Positions 58,180-64,000 of a stretch of 64,000 nt of DNA are shown piece by piece. Each line of letters starts with the position of its first letter. Position 1 is the first letter of the stretch. A model generated the notes under the pieces. That model worked only from the letters and a program-made list of their open reading frames with translations, ran no database searches and was not told where the DNA came from. Source of the DNA: Oscheius sp. JU75 (Eukaryota; Nematoda; Chromadorea; Rhabditida; Rhabditidae); the NCBI GenBank assembly GCA_037178855.1, contig JASJZC010000007.1, positions 1,426,001-1,490,000 of the forward strand. The letters are read 5' to 3'. The position numbers were made by a program, and so were the translations under genes.

Positions 58180-58431
58180 TGTTTGACCTGAACTAAAATT
58201 AGAAAAATATGTCTGTTAATAAAAAAAGTATAGTTCGAGATACAACGTTTTTCATCTTTTGTTACAATAAGGATGAATAGTTTTTATCGGAAAAACAGAC
58301 CCCAAATATGTACAACACGAAAGATCAATATCGTTTTACTCTAAATGAACGTGGGATCCTCGTATGTGAGGGGGGCAACCTCTTCAATCAATTCATAATT
58401 CTCAAGGTGGCAGACCTTCAGGATTTGATGC
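58180..58431. other. Spacer between RPA-like and Rep/helicase genes
   Basis: Short; the frame that continues the RPA-like protein after the apparent stop (see that entry) reaches into it down to about 58345. Confidence 0.4.
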
Positions 58432-59668
58432 TCACCTGAATACTTTTTCAACAACGTCGACTCTCAAACTACCTTCTTTTTTTATGAGATATTGAATTTT
58501 CAGCAACTGACCGCGCATGATTTTCGCTTCTTGTGATTGAGCTATAGCACAGAGAGGACCGTCGCTGCTACGAGAGCCATCGATAGCTTGGAACTGGTAG
58601 AAGCCAGTATGGAATTTGATGGGAGTAGTACCCGTTCTGGCTCGAAGAACAGTTTCTAAAGCGAAAACATGACAAAGCTTTTGAAATTACTAACCATAAA
58701 TACCGCTATATTCGAAATCGCCTACAAAAATTTCTCCAAAGCTGATTGACTTTGCAACAGGCTGAGCGATGCCAGTAACTCTAGTGAACTTCATCAAGTT
58801 GTGGCCGATCAGATTCAGATCACTGAACTTGCTGAGAGGCTGTTTCTTGTAAGAAGCCCCCATGACTTCATACACCTGAGTTTCAATGTTTATAAATTTG
58901 CGAAAGCTTAACCTCATTGTTCTCCAGTCCGTGACTGACAATCGTCTCGTTGAAGAACGTAATACGAACATTTTGGTCATCAAATGTCAGAAAGTGGTAG
59001 ACTTCGAATTCTCCCTTTCCACGATCGTTTTCATAGCTCTTTACTGCATCAACACCGTTCGGTTTAGCCACAAAGCTGAATAATTTTAGATACAAAAAGT
59101 TTAAAAAAAATATCTTACTGGGAGGGATGAAGCTTAACTTCATCCAGTGTGAAGATTTTCTGATAGTCAGGAATCCATTTCTGACCACTATCACTTCTCA
59201 AAGCCTCATAACCCGTTTGCTCATCGATCAACCCCTCATATTTGGTATCCAGGAGCGGATGATAATGACATTTGGATGGAGGGCTCTGTTTCCAGTCAAA
59301 ATCGTAAATTTGAATTACCTGAATACTTCAAAGTTTTTAAAAAGGTTCACTATACATACTTCACCGATTTTAATGTGTTTCCAGGCTTCGGCAGCTTTTC
59401 CATAGCAAGCAAACTGGGTCAACTTGTCATTGGCATCTGCCAAGATCAAATTGAGAACGTTTTGTTGCAAATTGTTTCGGGTTTCGTAGGAAATGAACTC
59501 AACATCAGCTACTGCAAAATTTCCAGTGCTAAAAAATGATAAGAAGCAAACAGTAAATTTACTTTTTTGTGTCGATTATCAAATTGTCGAATTTCGAGAT
59601 TGTTACTCCAGAAATTTTCATCGAAAGCTGTTCACCTTGTTCGTCTTGGAACATTTTTAGCCTTTTAC
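58432..59668 (-). CDS. Helitron-encoded RPA-like single-stranded-DNA-binding protein
   Basis: Replication protein A large-subunit-like OB-fold protein. Exons contain RLKMFQDEQGEQLSMKISG (first OB strand pattern), LILADANDKLTQFACYGKAA (the typical DanD...F.cyG strand), DWKQSPPSKCHYHP, SYENDRGKGEFEVYHFLTFD, VRITFFNETIVSHGLENNEV and a C-terminal part with GQLLKIQYLIKKEGSL. RPA-like genes are known passengers of Helitrons and would coat the single strand displaced in rolling-circle transfer. The acceptor TTTTCAG at 59671-59669 shows at least one missing upstream exon. Near 58440 the frame stops, yet the next frame continues with coding-like sequence (HQILKVCHLENYELIEE), so a one-base shift in a run of five T is likely. 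Confidence 0.72.
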
Positions 59669-59699
59669 GCTGAAAATAGAGTCGAAGGTTTTCAATAGA

Positions 59700-60010
59700 A
59701 GAATATCGAAACTTAGAGGCTTGGAGAGCATTTTAGAAGGGTTTTTGAGATAAAAGAATCGAAATTTGAAAAGCGAGTCAGACAAGAGCATTTTAGGACA
59801 AAAAAGAAATTGAAAAGGGCCCACTCTATTTGCAAATTCCATTTGAGCAGAAAAACATTCCAGCTCAAAAAAAAATTAGAAGCCTGCAAAGCTCTCAAGC
59901 TGGGAGGTCGTCCAAACAGGAAAACGAGACCGTACGGGTGTGACATCGGATGGGTCCGAGGCGCAAAGGAAGCTACATCGTAGAATTAGACATTTTGACA
60001 TAGGAGGAAC
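59700..60010. other. Junction between Helitron and integrase element
   Basis: The Helitron 5' end and the 3' end of the first integrase copy should both lie here. The recognisable integrase similarity stops near 60000. No gene supported. Confidence 0.4.
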
Positions 60011-61472
60011 GAATCTTGAAGTGGATCTAGTTGATTCCTGGCGTACCATTGTGTGAGACGTCCTTTGGACGTACCTAGCCTGAAATAATAACTAAATTCG
60101 CCATCATTTCAAGAGTTACCGATAGAATCCATCTTTCTGCTCGAGAACAACTGCCATTAGATTTCGAGCTCCTATTTTGGGTCGATCTACGTCGAGGATC
60201 GCCACCAATACGCTAACTCCAACATCTACGGTACCAAATCTTAAGAAAATCGTTTTTATACGCGATGAAATTGAAACTGACTGCGTATTTGATGCTCGAA
60301 GCATTTTTTCGGCTTGTCGTTCGAGCGATTGACTGGCTTCTTCCCTCTCCTTTTCAATTGCTCTCTGCTGCTCGATCCAAAATTTCTCGGCTTCTTCCTC
60401 TTCTTCAACGTACTCGTCTTCAACGTATTCTTCTTTCTCGTCAGCTGCAGCTTCTTCAATGGATTCGATTTGAAGAAAGTCTTCTAGCTTATCGTCGATT
60501 GGAACCTCCTGATTATGGGTTATGCTCAGAGTGTCGTTTGTGAGTCTATAATCATACCCTGACGGTTTGAAATGTAGGAGAAAAAAGAAAACTAACCAAA
60601 CATAGCTTTATACGGTGTCCTCCCGATTCCTCGATGATATCTAGTGTTTTTTACGAACTGAACGTAGTCCAACAGTTTAGCCCAGTGAGGAGTTTGTCGT
60701 CGCAGCATCTCAGCAAACATTATGTCCTCCACATCACGGTTGCATCGTTCGACGGAGCCTTGGGATTGGCTGTGGCGGGGTTTTCCGTGTATGATCCTGC
60801 ATCCTGGCCACAAGGCGATGAGTGATTCCAGGGTGCTATTTGCAAATTCCCGTCCATTATCCGTTTGCAGTATTTCAGGGGGTCCTAATTAAAACATTTT
60901 TAGTAAAATAGAAAAAATCCTTACCGAAAAGAGCGAAGATTGTGCTGACCTGTGCAGCTACTTCAGAAGCCGTTTTTGTCTTTAGCGCTCTCAGTATGAC
61001 GTATTTGGTAAGATGGTCTTGGTAAACGGCGATGAATTTCCATTCTGATAGAAAAGCTAACTGTGTTATTCCATAGAACCCTTTCACTTTCGGCCACATC
61101 AGATCGCGCCCACAGCATCCACCAGTCAAATGGGCGACATAGAGAAGTTCGAAAGCTCGTGTCGGCGTCAACACGATCTGTCCATTGTGTAGAAGTTCCG
61201 TTTTTCCATTTATGATGCTAGTCTCGAACCTAGAAAAAGCTGCAGATTACAAAAATGACTAACCGTTTCGTAGCGTAGTTTCTCCTGACCTGATCGTTAA
61301 GGAATTTCTCCCCTTCTTGACGTTGCTGAACGGCTCCAAGAATCTTCTCGTAATTTTCAACGGGTTTGATTTGAGTATCTTTCCTCTGGCTTATATAGTC
61401 TTCCAGTTTAGCGATAAATCGTCTCTTATGCTCGAGTTTCAGCTGCTCTTGAGGCGTAATTTGTGAGCCCAT
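60010..61472 (-). pseudogene. DDE integrase element, copy 1, lacking the first catalytic segment
   Basis: Integrase of the cellular/transposon kind found in GIN, Ginger and KRAB-A-domain-2-like proteins. It starts at 61472 (MGSQITPQEQLKLEHKRRF), has the zinc-binding module (FELLYVAHLTGGCCGRDLMW), then jumps at about 61050 straight to SEWKFIAVYQDHLTKYV. Copy 2 has about 200 more bases here, including the strand with the first catalytic Asp, so this copy should be dead. The later residues are intact: LQTDNGREFAN (second Asp), HSQSQGSVERCNRDVED (Glu). A coiled acidic linker and DVDRPKIGARNLMAVVLEQK follow. The Cys-rich tail of copy 2 is missing. Confidence 0.7.
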
Positions 61473-61642
61473 ACTGTCAAATTTTTATGGAGAGAAAATA
61501 ACAAAGAAAGGATAAAAATTGTGTACACAGGGAAAAACGGGGAAATGTGAGAAAAAAACTAACAAAACGCACGCGCTCGCTTGGCTGCTTCGATTTCTAA
61601 AATTTTTCTACGTTCAAAGGGGTTATTTCGTGTCTTGACATC

Positions 61643-61678
61643 ATATTAGCCATTTTCTAGATAGAAAATGGCTAATAT
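61643..61678. repeat. Perfect 16-bp hairpin
   Basis: ATATTAGCCATTTTCT and its exact reverse complement are separated by AGAT. Confidence 0.85.
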
Positions 61679-61700
61679 TAAAAAAAAAATCGAGTGAAAC

Positions 61701-62021
61701 CGTTCAATATGAACTAGTTCAAATTGAACGTTCAATACAAACTACTTCCGTTCAATATAAACTAGTTTATATTGAAACTAGTTTAAACTAGTTTATATTG
61801 AACGTTCAATATGAACTAGTTCCGTTCAATATAAACGGCCGTTCAATATGAACTACATATATATGTTGCAGTTGGAATTGAACATCCGTTGGTATTGAAC
61901 GCAACTAGTTGAAATTGAACGTTCAATATAAACTAGTTGGTATTGAACGTTCAATTCCAACTAGTTGGGTTCAATACCAACTAGCTGAAATTGAACAGTT
62001 TCAGTTAGAATTGAACAGTTT
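61701..62021. repeat. Array of palindromic ACTAGT-centred motifs
   Basis: About a dozen copies of half-sites such as GTTCAATAT.AACTAGTT and AACTAGTT..ATTGAAC, arranged head to head and tail to tail, so that each full unit is a near-palindrome centred on ACTAGT or on GAACGTTC. Spacing is irregular and the spacer letters vary (TATA, TTGG, TTGA), unlike a satellite with fixed units. Confidence 0.75.
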
Positions 62022-62328
62022 GAATAATTTACGCCGTTTTATCCAATTTTCACTCTTTTTCGTCTTTCTTTTTCTTCTTTCACTGCATTTTTTGTTGTCA
62101 GGGCGTAAAATAACCCCTTGAACATAAAATCGTTAGAAAATTCACGGAAATAAGGCGATTGGTTCCGTTTTTCACCTTTTTATACTCTCACAGGCCTTTG
62201 ATGAAGTCAAGGCGTAACCTAAGACATTATAACTTCAAATAACACTGTCAGATTGAAATTGTAGTAGTAAGTACTGTTTATTCAGTAAAACAGCAACAAG
62301 AAACAAATTGATTTGAGAAATAACGAAA

Positions 62329-64000
62329 CTACTTGTTTTTGCAAGTAGAGTTTGTTCTATGACACCGCGAGTTACATTGAAAGTTACGGCTCTTACAGGA
62401 ACAACGATTTGAATCACATTTACCGTTGCAGTTGCAATGATGATGCCCTTGACCGCCGGTGATAGAGTCATCTGCTACAGCTGCACGGAAAGACTGTAGA
62501 TTGATATCGGGGACATCTGACGGCGCGATGAACGTTTCTTGAAGAGGAACCAATTGATTTCTTGCGTACCACTGGGCCAAATATCCTTTCAAAGTTCCTA
62601 GGCTGAAACAATACATAAATATAGGATAACAACAAGAATTACCGATAGAATCCGTCTTTCTCTTCGAGCACAACTGCCAGTAGATTACGTGCTCCAATTT
62701 TAGGACGATCGACGTCGGGAATAGCTACGAGTACGCTTGTTCCAACGTCTACTATACCGAATCTTAAAAAAATAGTTGCGTGAAGAAGATTAGACTGACC
62801 GGTTATTCGATGCCTGGAGCATTCTGTCTGCTTGACGCTGGAGCGATTGACTTGTTTCCTCCCTTTCTTTTTCAATTACTGTGTGATGAGCATTCCAAAA
62901 TTCTATGAGTTCTTCTTCCTCGACGTATTCATCTTCGTTATCGATCAGCTCTTCAGCGTTTTCTTCAATTTCGGTCAACACTTCATCTGTTGGCACTTCA
63001 TGGTCGCCAGCAGAGTTTAGCTCGTCGATTTCGGCCTCATAGTCAAATCCTGTAAGTACAAAGTTGAGAAAGGGACAAAAACTAACCAAACATTGCTTTG
63101 AAAGGCGTTCTGGAGATTCCTCGATGAAATCTTGTGTTCTTCACGAACTGTACAGTGTCCAAAAGCTCAGCCCAGTTCGGAATCCCTCGTCGCAGCATCT
63201 CAGCAAACAAGATCTCTTCCACGTCTCGGTTGCATCTTTCGACCGAGCCTTGTGACTGACTGTGGCGCGATTTTCCGTGAATCAATTTGCATCCTGACCA
63301 CTGTGCCACCAGGTTCTCCAACGTTGCATATTTGCGAATTCGCGACCATTGTCGGTCTGCAAAATTCCGGGTGGCACTGTGTTTGATGGTTGCAAGAATG
63401 ATGAAAGGATAAACTTACCAAATAAAGCAAAAATTGAGCTGATCTGTGCCGCTACTTCAGAAGCGGTTTTTGTTCTCAGGGCACGCAGTATGACGTATTT
63501 TGTTAAATGGTCTTGATAAACTGCTATGAACTTCCATTCACCATCTGGTTTCGACTGCATGTCGATCAGATCTAGCTGTATATTGAAAAAATAATAAGCA
63601 AACAAAAATGCTAACCTGACAGCGCTGATTCCTTCTTGTGCTGATCAAAGGCTTGACGACGACTCCCTTCTTCGGTCTTCCTTTCTTCAGAGGGCAGATC
63701 GAACAGCAGGAAACCAATAGTGTTACAAGTTCTCTAAATTGAATTATGTATTGGTAAAAAAAAAACTACTGACTGTGTGATTCCATAATACCGTTTTTCT
63801 TTCTTCCACATTGTATCGCGTCCACAACATCCACCCGTCGAATGAGCCACGTAGAGTATTTCGAAGGCACGTTCTGGCGTCAAAACAATCTGTCCACTGC
63901 GCAAAAGCTCGGTTTTTCCGTTGATTACGCTTGATTGGAACCTAAATAATGCTGCAATACCCAAAACAAAAAACCTTGTGGCATAGTTCCTGCGTACTTG
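62329..64000 (-). pseudogene. DDE integrase element, copy 2, partial at window edge, frame-shifted
   Basis: Same element as copy 1, running off the window. From the 5' side: FEILYVAHSTGGCCGRDTMW (zinc-binding), GRPKKGVVVKPLISTRRN, DLIDMQSKPDGEWKFIAVYQ (first catalytic Asp), LQTDNGREFAN (second), HSQSQGSVERCNRDVEE (Glu), an acidic linker (EIEENAEELIDNEDEYVEEE), DVDRPKIGARNLLAVVLEEK and LAQWYARNQLVPLQETF. The C-terminus has a Cys-rich motif (HCNCNGKCDSNRCSCKSR) that matches CXC-type tails of Ginger-like integrases. The stop is at 62329-62331. A net one-base frame change right after GREFAN, near 63326-63332, breaks the catalytic domain between the second Asp and the Glu. Confidence 0.72.

Larger units (their letters stand above)
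51575..59700 (-). mobile_element. Helitron (rolling-circle transposon) with RPA gene
   Basis: On the minus strand the element runs from an undefined 5' end near 59.7-60.0 kb, through an RPA-like gene and a Rep/helicase gene, to a 3' end at 51575. The terminus has the expected form: a 7-bp GC-rich hairpin at 51587-51605 (GTTCCCC/GGGGAAC), eight bases, then CTAA. A second 7-bp hairpin lies at 51620-51638. The base after CTAA is A where the canonical A/T target rule expects T, so the exact end is uncertain. I could not find a convincing 5' TC end by eye. Confidence 0.8.
61473..62328. other. Terminal and palindrome-rich region between integrase copies
   Basis: Non-coding. Holds a perfect 16-bp hairpin (61643-61678), an array of palindromic motifs (61701-62021) and an inverted pair ACGTTCAAAGGGGTTATTT (61610-61628) / AAATAACCCCTTGAAC (62108-62123). 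These could be the ends of the two adjacent transposon copies. Confidence 0.5.

Noticed and set aside
61701-62021. Possible CRISPR-like array
   Set aside because: Eukaryotic context, inverted half-sites and no uniform spacers; not a CRISPR array.

Overview
The window looks like nuclear DNA of a nematode. It is AT-rich, genes are split by many introns of about 31-50 bases, acceptors follow the TTTCAG pattern, and the gene families are nematode ones (cuticle collagen, Srx-type chemoreceptor, torsin, Ly6 protein, invertebrate lysozyme). A GH45 cellulase, known in animals from few lineages, points to an aphelenchoid plant- or fungus-feeding nematode of the Bursaphelenchus/Aphelenchoides kind. That placement is inference. 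All gene models were spliced by hand from frame and splice-site logic, without alignment or RNA data.

Layout. 0.9-2.3 kb: aldo-keto reductase. 2.3-17.4 kb: a 15 kb stretch with no supportable gene. 17.4-24.1 kb: a peptide-type class A GPCR (+), a small membrane-protein gene (+), an Srx-like chemoreceptor (-) and a multi-pass membrane protein (-). 24.4-31.0 kb: secreted and structural genes, namely a trypsin-like protease, a cuticle collagen, a GH45 cellulase carrying a C-terminal PAN/apple-like domain, and an i-type lysozyme; the protease, cellulase and lysozyme have TATA-like boxes shortly before the start codon. 31.0-38.6 kb: a pair of inverted 5S-rRNA-derived repeats, a Cys-rich locus, a tightly spaced pair (secreted/anchored protein plus chemoreceptor), a Ly6/three-finger protein, and two paralogous microprotein genes. 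38.8 kb: a tRNA-Lys.

40.7-47.3 kb is the most unusual part. Two arms of about 2.0 kb form an almost perfect inverted repeat around a 2.6 kb spacer. The spacer and right arm carry a head-to-tail gene pair only 94 bases apart: a LAP1-like torsin cofactor followed by a torsin AAA+ ATPase. Each arm holds a small PAN-domain secreted protein gene; the left arm keeps only the last three torsin exons. One base separates the arms inside the PAN gene and changes its C-terminus.

47.3-64 kb is a mobile-element block, nearly all on the minus strand: a degenerate tandem repeat, a full-length RTE-type LINE with an intact 958-codon ORF and a 13-base target site duplication, a Helitron encoding Rep/helicase and an RPA-like protein with a plausible 3' terminus, and two damaged copies of a DDE-integrase element (GIN/Ginger or KRAB-A-domain-2-like) separated by an array of palindromic ACTAGT motifs.
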